DNA of 64,000 bases from Verrucomicrobiales bacterium (GCA_027488845.1 JAIYBC010000067.1:35293-99292); one strand, 5' to 3'; positions 11,153-20,313 are shown, counted from the first letter of the stretch. The notes: a model not told the origin generated them from the letters alone. Numbers and translations are program-made.

Positions 11153-12112
11153 ATGATCCAGGTAGATTCTCTCATCAAGGAATTCGGTCCGAAACGGGCG
11201 GTGAACGGCGTGTCGTTCACGGTCAACCGCGGTGAGATCCTCGGATTCCTCGGGCCCAACGGCGCGGGGAAGTCGACCACCATGCGGATGATCACGGGCT
11301 ACATCCCGCCGACATCCGGACGCGTCCGCATCGGAAACCACGACATCTCGGAACAGCCCATCGAGGCCAAGAAGCTGATCGGTTACCTGCCCGAAAGCGC
11401 CCCGTGCTATTCGGACATGACCGTCTACGGTTTCCTCCGCTTCACTGCGGAACTCCGTGGCCTCAAGGGCGCCGCCATAGAAACCGCCATCGCCCATGTG
11501 GCCGGGCTCTGTTTCCTGGAAGGCGTTCTCCACCAGAGCGTGGACACCCTCTCCAAGGGCTACCGGCACCGCACCTGTTTCGCCCAGTCGATCCTCCATG
11601 ATCCGGAGGTCCTGGTGCTCGACGAACCGACCGACGGCCTGGATCCCAACCAGAAGCACGAGGTCCGGCAGATCATCAAGCGGATGGGGCAGACCAAGGC
11701 GATCATCTTCTCCACGCACATCCTGGAGGAGGTCGAGGCCTGCTGCACCCGCGCGATCATCATCGACCGCGGCAGCGTGGTCGCCAACGGCACGCCGAAC
11801 GAACTGAAGGCGCGCGCCGAGAACGCCGGCTCGGTCTCGCTCCGGGTCCATGGCGTCGCCGCCGAGGCCCTCCGCTCCCGCCTCAATTCCCTGTCCATCG
11901 CCGGCAAGGTCTCCGTCCAGGGAGATGCCACCACCGTTCTCGCCCGCGTCGCTCCCCGCGACCGGTCGATCCAAGGCGAACTCGCCAGGGCCGTCGCCGA
12001 GGTGGTGCTCAAGGAAGGCTGGAAGTTCGACGAGCTGCACACCGAAGAGGGGCGCCTCGACGATGTGTTCCGCTCCATCACCCTGCCCGATTCGGTGAAG
12101 GCCCGCGCCTGA
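11153..12112 (+). CDS. ABC transporter ATP-binding protein (GldA/NatA-like)
   Basis: A 319-aa ATPase of an ABC-2 exporter. Walker A is GPNGAGKSTT (~37-46). The Q-loop region reads IGYLPESAPCYSDMTVYGFL. The signature is DTLSKGYRHRTCFAQSI, an LSKGY variant of LSGGQ that is common in GldA-type ATPases. Walker B is VLVLDEPTDGLDPNQ and the switch histidine is in IIFSTHILEEV. The C-terminal ~90 residues form the small domain seen in GldA/CcmA-type proteins. It is first in a four-gene operon with a GldF-like permease, a GldG-like protein and a DUF4340 protein. The transported substrate is unknown. Confidence 0.9.
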   Translation: MIQVDSLIKEFGPKRAVNGVSFTVNRGEILGFLGPNGAGKSTTMRMITGYIPPTSGRVRIGNHDISEQPIEAKKLIGYLPESAPCYSDMTVYGFLRFTAELRGLKGAAIETAIAHVAGLCFLEGVLHQSVDTLSKGYRHRTCFAQSILHDPEVLVLDEPTDGLDPNQKHEVRQIIKRMGQTKAIIFSTHILEEVEACCTRAIIIDRGSVVANGTPNELKARAENAGSVSLRVHGVAAEALRSRLNSLSIAGKVSVQGDATTVLARVAPRDRSIQGELARAVAEVVLKEGWKFDELHTEEGRLDDVFRSITLPDSVKARA

Positions 12113-12206
12113 ATCCCGAAGTGGAGCGCCCGACGGTTTCGGTCCCAAGCCGATCCCCTGGCCGTTCCCCGCAACCCAACCTGATTTTCCCAATCCCTTC
12201 GAACCC

Positions 12207-12956
12207 ATGAACGAATCGTTTCGCAACATCTGGACGATCCTCAAACGGGAGCTGACCGGATACTTCGCCTCGCCCGTGGCGTACGTGTTCATCGTCATCT
12301 TCCTTCTGCTCAACGGCTTCTTCACCTTCATGCTGGGCGGCTTCTTCGAGGCCGGCGAGGCCGCCTTGGCCCGCCCGTTCTTCAACTGGCACCCGTGGCT
12401 GTACCTGTTCCTCGTTCCCGCCGCCGGCATGCGCCTGTGGGCCGAGGAACGCCGCGTCGGCACCCTCGAACTGCTCCTGACCATGCCCGTCACCGCCTGG
12501 CAGGCCATCGTCGGCAAGTTCCTCGCCAGCTGGGCGTTCCTTGCCCTGGCCCTCGCCCTCACCTTCCCCGTCGCCATCACGGTGTTCTACCTCGGCAACC
12601 CCGACGGCGGCGCGATCCTCACCGGCTACCTCGGCAGCCTCCTGCTCGCCGGCGCCTACCTCGCGGTCACCGTGGCCACCTCCGCGCTCACCCGGAACCA
12701 GGTCATCAGCTTCATCCTCTCCGTGGTGATCTGCTTCTTCCTCATCCTCGCCGGATGGGAACCGGTCACCAGCCTGCTCGTGCGTTGGGCCCCCACGGAC
12801 CTCGTGGAGCTGATCGCCGGCTTCTCGGTGATGCCCCACTTCGCGAGCTTCCAACGCGGTGTCGTCGACTTCCGCGACCTGCTCTTCTTCGCCTCGGTGA
12901 TCACCTTCAGCCTCTTCGGCACCAGCGTGATCCTGCGCAACCTGCGCGGAGCCTGA
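12207..12956 (+). CDS. ABC-2 type permease (GldF-like)
   Basis: A 249-aa membrane protein with about six transmembrane segments. The N-terminus NIWTILKRELTGYFASPVAYVF is the typical GldF opening, in which a cytoplasmic helix runs into an S-P-x-A-Y-V motif. MRLWAEERRVGTLELLLTMPV is the conserved coupling-helix region of ABC-2 permeases. It should pair with the ATPase 94 bp upstream. GldF/GldG-like exporters occur widely outside Bacteroidetes in non-gliding bacteria, so gliding motility must not be assumed here. Confidence 0.88.
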   Translation: MNESFRNIWTILKRELTGYFASPVAYVFIVIFLLLNGFFTFMLGGFFEAGEAALARPFFNWHPWLYLFLVPAAGMRLWAEERRVGTLELLLTMPVTAWQAIVGKFLASWAFLALALALTFPVAITVFYLGNPDGGAILTGYLGSLLLAGAYLAVTVATSALTRNQVISFILSVVICFFLILAGWEPVTSLLVRWAPTDLVELIAGFSVMPHFASFQRGVVDFRDLLFFASVITFSLFGTSVILRNLRGA

Positions 12957-12981
12957 AACCACCACCCCCTCTCTTCCCGAC

Positions 12982-14856
12982 ATGAAACAGAACAAGCTTC
13001 AGACGATCCTGTTCTCCACGGCGGGCCTGCTGCTCGTCTTCATCGCCCTCACCGGCCTGAACCTGATCTTCAGCCCGGTCCGCGTCCGACTCGACCTCAC
13101 CGCCGACCAGCTGCACACGCTCTCCGACGGCACCCGGAAGATCCTCTCCAAGATCGATTCCGAGGTGGAGGTCCGACTCTACGTCTCCCGCTCCGAGAAC
13201 CGGATGCCGAGCGCCCTCAAGAACTACGCCCAGAACATCGAGGACCTGCTCCAGGAGTTCCGCACCGCCTCGGGGAACAAGATCACCATCAAGAAGCTCG
13301 ATCCCGAGCCCGACTCCGAGGCCGAGGACGCCGCCAAGCTCGACGGCGTCGAACCGGTCTCCCTCGGCCAGATGGGTGGCGATCCCTTCTACTTCGGCCT
13401 CGCGGTCAGCCTCGCGCCGGAAACCAAGGCGATCCCCTTCCTCTCGCCCCAGCGTGAGAAGCTCCTCGAATACGACCTCGCCCGCGTCATCTCCCAGGTC
13501 ATCAGCACCAACAAGCCCGTGCTCGGCGTCATGTCCGCCCTGCCCGTGCTCGGCGGACCCGCGGCGAATCCCATGGCCATGATGCAGATGGGCCGCCAAC
13601 AGCCCCAGCCCGCCTGGGTCACCTTCAGCGAACTCAAGCGCGACTTCACCGTGGAGTCCGTCGGCACCGACGTCGACGCCATCCCCGATTCGGTCCAGGT
13701 GCTGATCCTCGTCCACCCGAAGGAGATCACCGAGAAGACCCAGTTCGCCATCGACCAGTTCATCCTGCGCGGCGGCAAGGTGGTGGCCTTCCTCGACGCC
13801 ATGTGCCTCGCCGACAACCGCAGCCCGAACCCCATGGGCCTCAACTTCGGCGGCGGTTCCAGCCTGCCCAAGCTGCTGGAATCCTGGGGCATCCAGTTCG
13901 ACACCACCAAGGTCGTCGCCGACCGCACCTTCTCCCGCGAACTCGCCGGCCGTGACGGACGCCCGCAGCCGGTTCCCGCGTTCCTGTTCCTCAACGGCGA
14001 CGGCGTGAACAAGGAGGACGCCGTCACCGGCCAGAGCGACAACCTCTGGATCCCCTTCGCCGGCGCCTTCACCGGCAAGCCGGTCGACGGACTCCGCGCC
14101 GACGTCCTGCTCAAGTCCTCGGACGACGCCCAGCTCGTCGACGGCATGACCTCGCAGTTCAACGGCGGCAAGATCCTCGACGAGTTCGCCTCCGCGCGGA
14201 CCAACTATCCGTTGGCGCTCCGGCTGACCGGCAAGTTCAAGACCGCCTTCCCGTCCGGCAAACCGGGCGACACCAACGCCACCGACGTGCTCAAGGAATC
14301 GAAGGTCGACGGTGCCGTCTACCTGTTCGGCGACGCCGATTTCCTCTACGACGCCTACTCGGTCGAGGTGAACCCCATGTTCGGGATCGCCGTCCCGCGG
14401 AACGGCAACCTCGCCCTGGTGCAGAACCTCATCGAACAGGCCGCCGGCGACGTGAACCTCGTCGGCGCCCGCGGACGCGCCTCCGTGAGCCGTCCGTTCA
14501 CGGTGGTCCAGAAGATGGAGGCCGAGGCCCGGTCCCGTTACCAAGGCAAGATCGAGGCCCTCAACCGCAAGGTGGAGGATCTCCAGAACCGCCTGAACGA
14601 GGTGCAGGTGAAGAAGGAGGGCAACGCCTCCAAGATCATCCTCACCAAGGAACAGCAGGAGGCCATCGCCCGCTTCAAGGAGGACCAGGTGGCCGCCCGC
14701 AAGGAACTCCGACAGGAGCGCCGCAACCTCGACGTCGAGGTCAAGAACCTCGAGAACCGCGTCAAGTGGCTCAACATCGCCCTGATGCCGTTCCTCGTCT
14801 CGGCCACCGGCATCGCCTTCGCCATCGCCCGTAAGAACCGCACCAACGCCAAATGA
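12982..14856 (+). CDS. GldG-family ABC transporter auxiliary protein (ABC_transp_aux)
   Basis: A 624-aa protein with an N-terminal anchor (LFSTAGLLLVFIALTGLNLIF), then VRLDLTADQLHTLSDGTRKIL, the hallmark of the GldG / ABC_transp_aux family. A long periplasmic region follows, with KIDSEVEVRLYVS and GGKVVAFLDAM. Residues ~515-595 are a charged coiled coil (KMEAEARSRYQGKIEALNRK onward), and a C-terminal transmembrane helix ends it (LNIALMPFLVSATGIAFAIA). It lies 25 bp after the permease and overlaps the DUF4340 gene by 4 bp (ATGA). It likely forms the extracytoplasmic part of the exporter. Confidence 0.87.
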   Translation: MKQNKLQTILFSTAGLLLVFIALTGLNLIFSPVRVRLDLTADQLHTLSDGTRKILSKIDSEVEVRLYVSRSENRMPSALKNYAQNIEDLLQEFRTASGNKITIKKLDPEPDSEAEDAAKLDGVEPVSLGQMGGDPFYFGLAVSLAPETKAIPFLSPQREKLLEYDLARVISQVISTNKPVLGVMSALPVLGGPAANPMAMMQMGRQQPQPAWVTFSELKRDFTVESVGTDVDAIPDSVQVLILVHPKEITEKTQFAIDQFILRGGKVVAFLDAMCLADNRSPNPMGLNFGGGSSLPKLLESWGIQFDTTKVVADRTFSRELAGRDGRPQPVPAFLFLNGDGVNKEDAVTGQSDNLWIPFAGAFTGKPVDGLRADVLLKSSDDAQLVDGMTSQFNGGKILDEFASARTNYPLALRLTGKFKTAFPSGKPGDTNATDVLKESKVDGAVYLFGDADFLYDAYSVEVNPMFGIAVPRNGNLALVQNLIEQAAGDVNLVGARGRASVSRPFTVVQKMEAEARSRYQGKIEALNRKVEDLQNRLNEVQVKKEGNASKIILTKEQQEAIARFKEDQVAARKELRQERRNLDVEVKNLENRVKWLNIALMPFLVSATGIAFAIARKNRTNAK

Positions 14857-16055
14857 AAACCCAGCAACTGGCCCTACTCGTCGTCGCCGGCGTCGCGCTC
14901 GGTGGCGCAGGTCTCTACGTCCGCAGCCGTCAGGCCGCCGGCTTCCAGCAGTCCAAGGCCTCCCTCGGTGCCCCGGTGCTCGGCAAGCTCGACGCCTCCA
15001 CCATCCAGGGACTCCGCATCACCGCCGGCACCAACCAGCTCAACCTGGTGAAGTCCGGCGACAACTGGACGGTCCAGGAACGCGGCGGCTACAACGCCAA
15101 CTTCGCCAGCATCCAGGACTTCGTCCGGAAGCTCGTCGACCTCAAGGCCACCCAGCCCGTCTCGGTCGGTCCTTCCCGGCTCGCAGCCCTCGAACTCACC
15201 GCCCCCGACAAGGGACCCGGCGTGCTCGTCGAACTGCTCGGCGCCGACGGCAAGGCCTCCCGGTCCCTGCTCCTCGGCAAGAAGGTCAACAAGGAGTCCA
15301 AGGGTGACGACGCCTTCGGCGGCGGTTCGTGGCCCATCGGCCGTTACGTCCAGGTGGACGGCAAACTCGACTCCATCGCCATGGTCAACGAGGTCCTCGC
15401 CAACGCCGAGCCCAAGCCCGACGACTGGCTCGAGAAGGACTGGATCAAGGTGGAACAGCCGGTCGCCGTCTCGGTGACCCACCCCGCCGCGACCAACAGC
15501 TTCTCGCTGATCCGGACCAACGAGTTCGCCTCCTGGTCCCTCGCCGACGCCGCACCCACCGAGAAGCTCGACACGACCAAGCTCGGGTCCTTCGGCACAC
15601 TCCTCAGCTCGCCGTCCTTCGACGACGTCGTCGTGGACCCCAAGGAAGAGGCCCTCGGTTTCGCCGGGGGCACCAAGGCGGTCGTCAAGACGGCCGCCGG
15701 TTGGACCTACGAATTCCAGGTGGGCAAGGCCCAGGAAGCCGACCGCTACCCGTTCCGTTTCACCGTTGCCGCGGAACTCGCCACCCAGCGGGTGCCGGGC
15801 AAGGACGAGAAGCCGGAAGACAAGGAGAAGCTCGACAAGGAGTTCGCCGAGAAGCTGAAGAAGCAGCAGGAAAAGCTGGCCGCCGAGAAGGCGCTATCGA
15901 AGTGGACCTTCCTCACCAGTCGCTGGTCCATTGATCCATTCTTCAAGAACCGCTCCGAGCTGTTCGAGGATCCCAAGAAGGACGACTCCAAGCCCGCCGC
16001 CGGCGGCGCAGACGCCCCGGTCTTCACCGCGCCCAACCTACCCGGCGCCAACTGA
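14853..16055 (+). CDS. DUF4340 domain-containing protein
   Basis: A 400-aa protein with an N-terminal signal anchor (LALLVVAGVALGGAGLYV), followed by repeated beta-rich DUF4340 modules (LDASTIQGLRITAGTNQLNL; SGDNWTVQERGGYNANFASI; later VKTAAGWTYEFQVG). Residues ~310-350 are a lysine/glutamate-rich helix (KLDKEFAEKLKKQQEKLAAE). DUF4340 proteins routinely close GldA-F-G-like operons, as here, where it overlaps its upstream neighbour by 4 bp. Its role is unknown; a periplasmic accessory of the exporter is the natural guess. Confidence 0.85.
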   Translation: MKTQQLALLVVAGVALGGAGLYVRSRQAAGFQQSKASLGAPVLGKLDASTIQGLRITAGTNQLNLVKSGDNWTVQERGGYNANFASIQDFVRKLVDLKATQPVSVGPSRLAALELTAPDKGPGVLVELLGADGKASRSLLLGKKVNKESKGDDAFGGGSWPIGRYVQVDGKLDSIAMVNEVLANAEPKPDDWLEKDWIKVEQPVAVSVTHPAATNSFSLIRTNEFASWSLADAAPTEKLDTTKLGSFGTLLSSPSFDDVVVDPKEEALGFAGGTKAVVKTAAGWTYEFQVGKAQEADRYPFRFTVAAELATQRVPGKDEKPEDKEKLDKEFAEKLKKQQEKLAAEKALSKWTFLTSRWSIDPFFKNRSELFEDPKKDDSKPAAGGADAPVFTAPNLPGAN

Positions 16056-16080
16056 TCGGCGGACACCTGTCCCCTCATCC

Positions 16081-16124
16081 AAAAGGCCGAATCGGGCTCA
16101 CACCCGGTTCGGCCTTTTTGTTTT
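16081..16124 (+). terminator. Rho-independent terminator of the Gld-like operon
   Basis: A 16-bp stem with one G-U pair (AAAAGGCCGAATCGGG / CCCGGTTCGGCCTTTT), a 6-nt loop, and the tail TTTTTGTTTT. It lies 25 bp after the DUF4340 stop codon. Confidence 0.92.
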
Positions 16125-16126
16125 GG

Positions 16127-16275
16127 GGAGTTGGTTGTCGGTCGTTGTCCGTCGCCGGTTGTCCGTCGTCCGTCGCCAGTTGTCCGTTGTCCGTCGTCAG
16201 TTGTCCGTTGTCCGTCGTCAGTTGCCCGTCGCCCGTTGCCCATTGCCCGTTGCCCATTGCCCATTGCCCGTCTCC
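16127..16275. repeat. Degenerate 7-bp tandem repeat array
   Basis: About 20 copies of a heptamer drifting between GTTGTCC, GTCGTCC, GTCGTCA and GTTGCCC/ATTGCCC. It codes for nothing credible: three frames stay open only because the array lacks stops. It lies between the operon terminator and a second array. Confidence 0.85.
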
Positions 16276-16280
16276 GCCCC

Positions 16281-16448
16281 CTTCACCCTTTCAACCCTTT
16301 CAACCCTTTCAACCCTTCAACCCTTCAACCCTTCAACCCTTCAACCCTTCAACCCTTCATCCCTTTCAACCCTTCATCCCTTCATCCCTTCATCCCTTCA
16401 TCCCTTCATCCCTTCATCCCTTCATCCCTTCATCCCTTCATCCCTTCC
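16281..16448. repeat. 8/9-bp microsatellite array (CCCTTCAA then CCCTTCAT)
   Basis: Three copies of a 9-mer (CCCTTTCAA), then CCCTTCAA octamers, then about ten CCCTTCAT octamers. On the minus strand its right end supplies the last codons (about GEGMKG) and the stop of the glycosyltransferase gene. The array must have grown against, or partly into, that gene. With the heptamer array it fills the 370 bp between the two genes. Confidence 0.9.
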
Positions 16449-17620
16449 CCCAACCTCCTCCTCCCCACCGCCTCCCTCAATATCTCCAACTCCCGCTCCG
16501 CCACCGCCCGATGGTCATAGCGCCGCACGAACTCGCGTCCCGCAATCCCACGTAGGCGCGCCTCCTCCGGATGCCCCAGCCAATGGAGCACCCGGTCGGC
16601 GGCGGCGGCGATCCCGCCCTGCGGCACGAGATCGAGCTGGTCTGGGAACACCGACCGGAAGACGGGCACCTCCATCGCCACAACGGGCAGACCGATGCCC
16701 AGGAACTCGTTGACCGAAAGTCCCCAGCCTTCCTCGCGGGAAAGGCTCAACCCCACCCGCGACCTGGAAAGCAGACGGCACTTCTCCGCCTCGGACACCG
16801 CGCCGGTAAGCGTCACCGATGCGGCCAGTCCGGCGTCCCGCACCCGGTTCTCCAATTCCAGACGATGGGGTCCCTCGCCCACCACCAGCAAACGGGCTCC
16901 GGGCCTGACTTCCAACACCCGCTTCCAGAGCGGAACCACGTCGAAGACGCCCTTGTGTTCATGGACCCGACCGAGGAGCACCGCGTCGAACTCCTTCTCG
17001 GCGTCCACGGACAACGGCAAGGCCTCCAGATCCAAGCCATAGCCGGTGGAAAACGTCCGCGAAGGCGTCAAACCCAGCCGGGACTCCAGCGCATTGAAGT
17101 CACGGGCGATCAACTCCGTGCCACACAGGATCGCATCCGCCTCCCGGTTGAGCCATCGGGCCGTGAGGCGCTCCGACACAAGATGGAAGCGATCGAAAAC
17201 GGAAGTCACCCTTCGCTGGCTCGAGACGACATGATGAATCTTCACGGTCAATGCTGCCGCGAACCGACGGGCCAACCATCGGGCAGGGAAAACCTCGTAG
17301 ATGAACTGAGCACACGAGAGCACTACATCGTAGTCGCATGAAAACCGCGTCCACGCGCAGGAAAGTGTCCTCCAAGCAAAAACTGGAAGGTAACGCCACG
17401 TAGTTCCCAGATAGCGGTTCGGGTCGAAAAGACTGTCGCTGCTGATCAAACCACAATTTGGAAACAATGCTCGAAAAACGGGCCAAGCCGACTTCGCCAC
17501 AAAGAAATCGACCTGATGTCCCGCTCGCACCCAATGCCCAACGACACCGGAAAGGTAGGTCTGGACGCCAGAGATCGACTTTGAATCCAAGGCGGAGTTG
17601 TAAACGATCAGGACCTTCAA
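16430..17620 (-). CDS. Glycosyltransferase, GT4-like (GT-B fold)
   Basis: A 396-aa glycosyltransferase. The start is TTG at 17620 (LKVLIVYNSALDSKSISGVQTY), with a GAAGG ribosome site about 9 nt upstream. The nucleotide-sugar side shows VLLGRVHEHKGVFDVVPLWK and LLVVGEGPHRLELENRV. The E-x7-E motif is EEGWGLSVNEFLGIGLPVVA, typical of family 4 retaining transferases. The C-terminus runs into the CCCTTCAT microsatellite and stops on a TGA inside it. The 5' half of the gene is AT-richer than the 3' half. Neighbouring methyltransferases suggest surface polysaccharide or O-antigen work; the sugar is unknown. Confidence 0.85.
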   Translation of the reverse strand: MKVLIVYNSALDSKSISGVQTYLSGVVGHWVRAGHQVDFFVAKSAWPVFRALFPNCGLISSDSLFDPNRYLGTTWRYLPVFAWRTLSCAWTRFSCDYDVVLSCAQFIYEVFPARWLARRFAAALTVKIHHVVSSQRRVTSVFDRFHLVSERLTARWLNREADAILCGTELIARDFNALESRLGLTPSRTFSTGYGLDLEALPLSVDAEKEFDAVLLGRVHEHKGVFDVVPLWKRVLEVRPGARLLVVGEGPHRLELENRVRDAGLAASVTLTGAVSEAEKCRLLSRSRVGLSLSREEGWGLSVNEFLGIGLPVVAMEVPVFRSVFPDQLDLVPQGGIAAAADRVLHWLGHPEEARLRGIAGREFVRRYDHRAVAERELEILREAVGRRRLGEGMKG

Positions 17621-17730
17621 GCAGTGCCTTCAAGCGTCCCAAAGCAACCCGTCCATCGCAACTTCCGATTGGTCCTGCTTGACAGTCAAGCCCAACACCG
17701 ACCCAATTTTGACCCAACTTCGATTCCTTG

Positions 17731-18444
17731 ATGATCCTCCCGAAACTTCTCATTCACTTCCTCAAGCATCGGGATGACCCGGAATTCTACAATATCCAGG
17801 CCTCTGACTCCATTCGCTGGATGCGGGAGTCCAACCTCCTACCCAGGCAAGAGGGGAAAGTACTTGACCTAGGTTGCGGCCACGGCGTTTTCGGTAACGA
17901 ACTTCGGAAACTTGGTTATCAAGTCGTATTTTCTGACGACTCCAATTTTCTACAACCTGGAATCAAGGACCCCACTTTTATCAAGGCTAACCTTGATACG
18001 GAAGGAATCGAAAAGCTTCAGAGCAGCGGACCCTACGACCTTGTAATCTTATCTAACGTTTTAGAGCATCTTAGGCACCCTGACCAATTTCTAGTCAATG
18101 CTCACCGCTTGCTAAATAATGATGGAATCCTCTACCTAAGCTGGACGAATTGGCTTTCTCCTTGGGGTGGCCACGAGTTTTCACCATTTCACTATCTGGG
18201 ACCAAAACTAGGAACAGCGATCTACGACATTCTCAAACCAGCGAGGTTCCATAGGCCTGGTGAGAATCTTTTCGTAACCTACATTGGAAAAATAGAGAAG
18301 ATTATCCAATCAAATAACAATCTCTCCATACACAAATCAACAGCCCGATATTACACAGAGTTCTCCTTCATCACAAAGATCCCAATTGTCCGAGAGTTTT
18401 TAACTTGGAATTGCGTCTTCGCAATAAAGAAGGTTTTGAAATGA
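17731..18444 (+). CDS. Class I SAM-dependent methyltransferase
   Basis: A 237-aa methyltransferase. The ATG at 17731 directly follows an in-frame TTG, so the start could be one codon earlier. The SAM-binding motif is VLDLGCGHGVFGNELRKLGY, the acidic end of strand 2 is VVFSDDS, and motif IV is YDLVILSNVLEHLRHPDQFL. The C-terminal part (WLSPWGGHEFSPFHYLG) matches methyltransferases found in cell-surface glycan clusters. Base composition is much AT-richer than the chromosome around it. It diverges from the glycosyltransferase and overlaps the next gene by 4 bp (ATGA), so the two are co-expressed. Confidence 0.83.
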   Translation: MILPKLLIHFLKHRDDPEFYNIQASDSIRWMRESNLLPRQEGKVLDLGCGHGVFGNELRKLGYQVVFSDDSNFLQPGIKDPTFIKANLDTEGIEKLQSSGPYDLVILSNVLEHLRHPDQFLVNAHRLLNNDGILYLSWTNWLSPWGGHEFSPFHYLGPKLGTAIYDILKPARFHRPGENLFVTYIGKIEKIIQSNNNLSIHKSTARYYTEFSFITKIPIVREFLTWNCVFAIKKVLK

Positions 18445-20294
18445 TTTTAAAATATATAAAAAAGCTGCTCGCTTTAGTTTTCTGTAGCCAATTTACCGTT
18501 ACAGCCCAACAATACCAGCAAGACCAGATCATCAATATCCAGTTTGCTGGCAGCGGTTCCTCTCTAAAATCAGGAACAGCAGCAGTGGGAGCCAACACAA
18601 CGGACCATTGGAATCTTCACAACCGAGACAGTCAACTACTTGGAACCCCTAACAATCGGCTACACTGGGCCAATCAACAGGCCTCTCCTGCATCCATAAC
18701 TGTCAACAACGCGCCCGGATTATGGGGTAATGGTCATCCAGACCCGATGTTTGGAGCATATGTTTACCCTGCAAACGCCGGAGACATCTCTGTCTCAATA
18801 ACGAATCTACCACCTGGAATCTACAGAGTTCTTGTTTATGCTCACGGAGGACCACCGGACGAACAAAACTCAAAGGTTTACCTCCAATCAGGAAACGCAG
18901 ATTTCGGTTGGAGACGAACGACTACAACGAGCGCTTGGCGTTCCACAGAGTGGGTTGAAGGAAACCAGTTCGTTGCCTTTACCAATGTCACTATCGCCCC
19001 TAATGGCGGACTTTCCATTCAATGCAAGCCGGATGGCGCGTCCCAATCATTTTTGAACGGAATTCAACTGGTTCGCGAGCAAAGCCCAACCCCTCCGAAC
19101 CTGATCAACGTCCAATTCACTCAAATCACCTCTCCGAATCGCGTCGGTCTCGCTGCAATTGGAAACTCAACAAACGATCTATGGAACAAATATATACGCG
19201 ATGACCCCGCTGGTGGATACCGAAACTTTGGAACACTAAGCAACCTATTCTGGAGCACTGGAGAATCTTCCCCTGCAAGTCTATCCATAGCAAATGCTCC
19301 AGGCGCCTGGGGAAATGGATTTCCAGACACCATGTTTGGAGCCTACCTCTATCCATTGGGGGGTGGCAACATTGACATCAACCTTTCGTCTTTGCCTACA
19401 GGAACTTATGATGTCCTCGTATATGCTCACGGCGGGCCTCCTGATTCACAAAACTCACTTATCGAAGTTTCCTCTTTAGGGGATTCCTACGGTATCAAGG
19501 CTACCTCCGCAGCTCCTGACTGGTCTTTGCCAACTTGGCAAAATGGCCGGCAATACGTACTCTTCACCAACGTGTCGGTGGCGCCTTCGAGCGGCCTAAC
19601 AATCGTCTCACGGCCAGGGCAAGCAAACGTAGCCGTAATCAACGGACTTCAATTGCTACGTCGCAGCAGTTCGGTCGATTTGACGCCACGGTTTTCCATT
19701 GTTCCCAACGGCTCTGGAATTTTTACGAACTCAACTTCAGCGGCAATTGAAGGATTCCTGTATGGTAGCACTGTCCGCTATACAACGGACGGCACCACTC
19801 CGACATCTTCGTCTCCCCAGTTTACAAATCCTATCTCCATCACGACCAACGTCACGCTTCGGGCCTTGGCATTCCAGAACAATGCCCCGGTTGGCTCAGT
19901 CGTTTCGCAGTCCTTCCGCCGCGCCTATGTTTTCAACGATGGAATCACAGCTGAATGGAGAACTCGCTACTTCGGAGCGGAATACTGGTTAAATATCAAT
20001 GCCTTCGCTGCAGCGGATCCCGACGGTGATGGCTCTACCAATGCTCAGGAATTTATCAACAATACCGATCCTACTGATCCAAACTCCGGGTTCAGAATCA
20101 ATCTGACACTGGTTCCGCGGATCGCTTGGAGAAGCACGACCGGAACGGTGTATCAGGTACTTCGTAAAGACTCCCCTACCGATCGCGATTGGAGCCTCGT
20201 ACGGGAGTTCAGTGCGACCAACTCGGAGTCTGTCTTTGTCGATTCCGCGGTTACGAATCCGCATGGATTCTACACCGTCAGGCCGAAGCCATAA
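18441..20294 (+). CDS. Secreted protein with two tandem ~200-aa domains, a chitobiase-C-like domain and a calcium-type repeat
   Basis: A 617-aa exported protein. The start is ATG 18441, overlapping the methyltransferase stop, with AAGAAGG upstream. The signal peptide is ILKYIKKLLALVFCSQFTVTAQ. Two homologous domains follow (~30-210 and ~220-405). Each opens with I-N-x-Q-F, carries a W-G-N-G-x-P-D-x-M-F-G-A-Y-x-Y-P block and the strand VLVYAHGGPPD, and ends with NGIQLV or NGLQLL. Next comes a chitobiase/Fn3-associated-type domain (~410-500) with VRYTTDGTTPTSSSPQF. A DPDGDGSTNAQEFINNTDP loop (~530) looks calcium binding. No catalytic residues are evident; carbohydrate or matrix binding is a guess. 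It is AT-rich like its partner. Confidence 0.75.
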   Translation: MILKYIKKLLALVFCSQFTVTAQQYQQDQIINIQFAGSGSSLKSGTAAVGANTTDHWNLHNRDSQLLGTPNNRLHWANQQASPASITVNNAPGLWGNGHPDPMFGAYVYPANAGDISVSITNLPPGIYRVLVYAHGGPPDEQNSKVYLQSGNADFGWRRTTTTSAWRSTEWVEGNQFVAFTNVTIAPNGGLSIQCKPDGASQSFLNGIQLVREQSPTPPNLINVQFTQITSPNRVGLAAIGNSTNDLWNKYIRDDPAGGYRNFGTLSNLFWSTGESSPASLSIANAPGAWGNGFPDTMFGAYLYPLGGGNIDINLSSLPTGTYDVLVYAHGGPPDSQNSLIEVSSLGDSYGIKATSAAPDWSLPTWQNGRQYVLFTNVSVAPSSGLTIVSRPGQANVAVINGLQLLRRSSSVDLTPRFSIVPNGSGIFTNSTSAAIEGFLYGSTVRYTTDGTTPTSSSPQFTNPISITTNVTLRALAFQNNAPVGSVVSQSFRRAYVFNDGITAEWRTRYFGAEYWLNINAFAAADPDGDGSTNAQEFINNTDPTDPNSGFRINLTLVPRIAWRSTTGTVYQVLRKDSPTDRDWSLVREFSATNSESVFVDSAVTNPHGFYTVRPKP

Positions 20295-20313
20295 TCTGCT
20301 GAAACGCCGACAT

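Noticed and set aside
16118..16555. Pro/Ser-rich open frames through the tandem-repeat arrays, and the idea of a CRISPR array
   Set aside because: Repeats are 7-9 bp with no spacers, so not CRISPR; the frames exist only because the repeat unit lacks stop codons.
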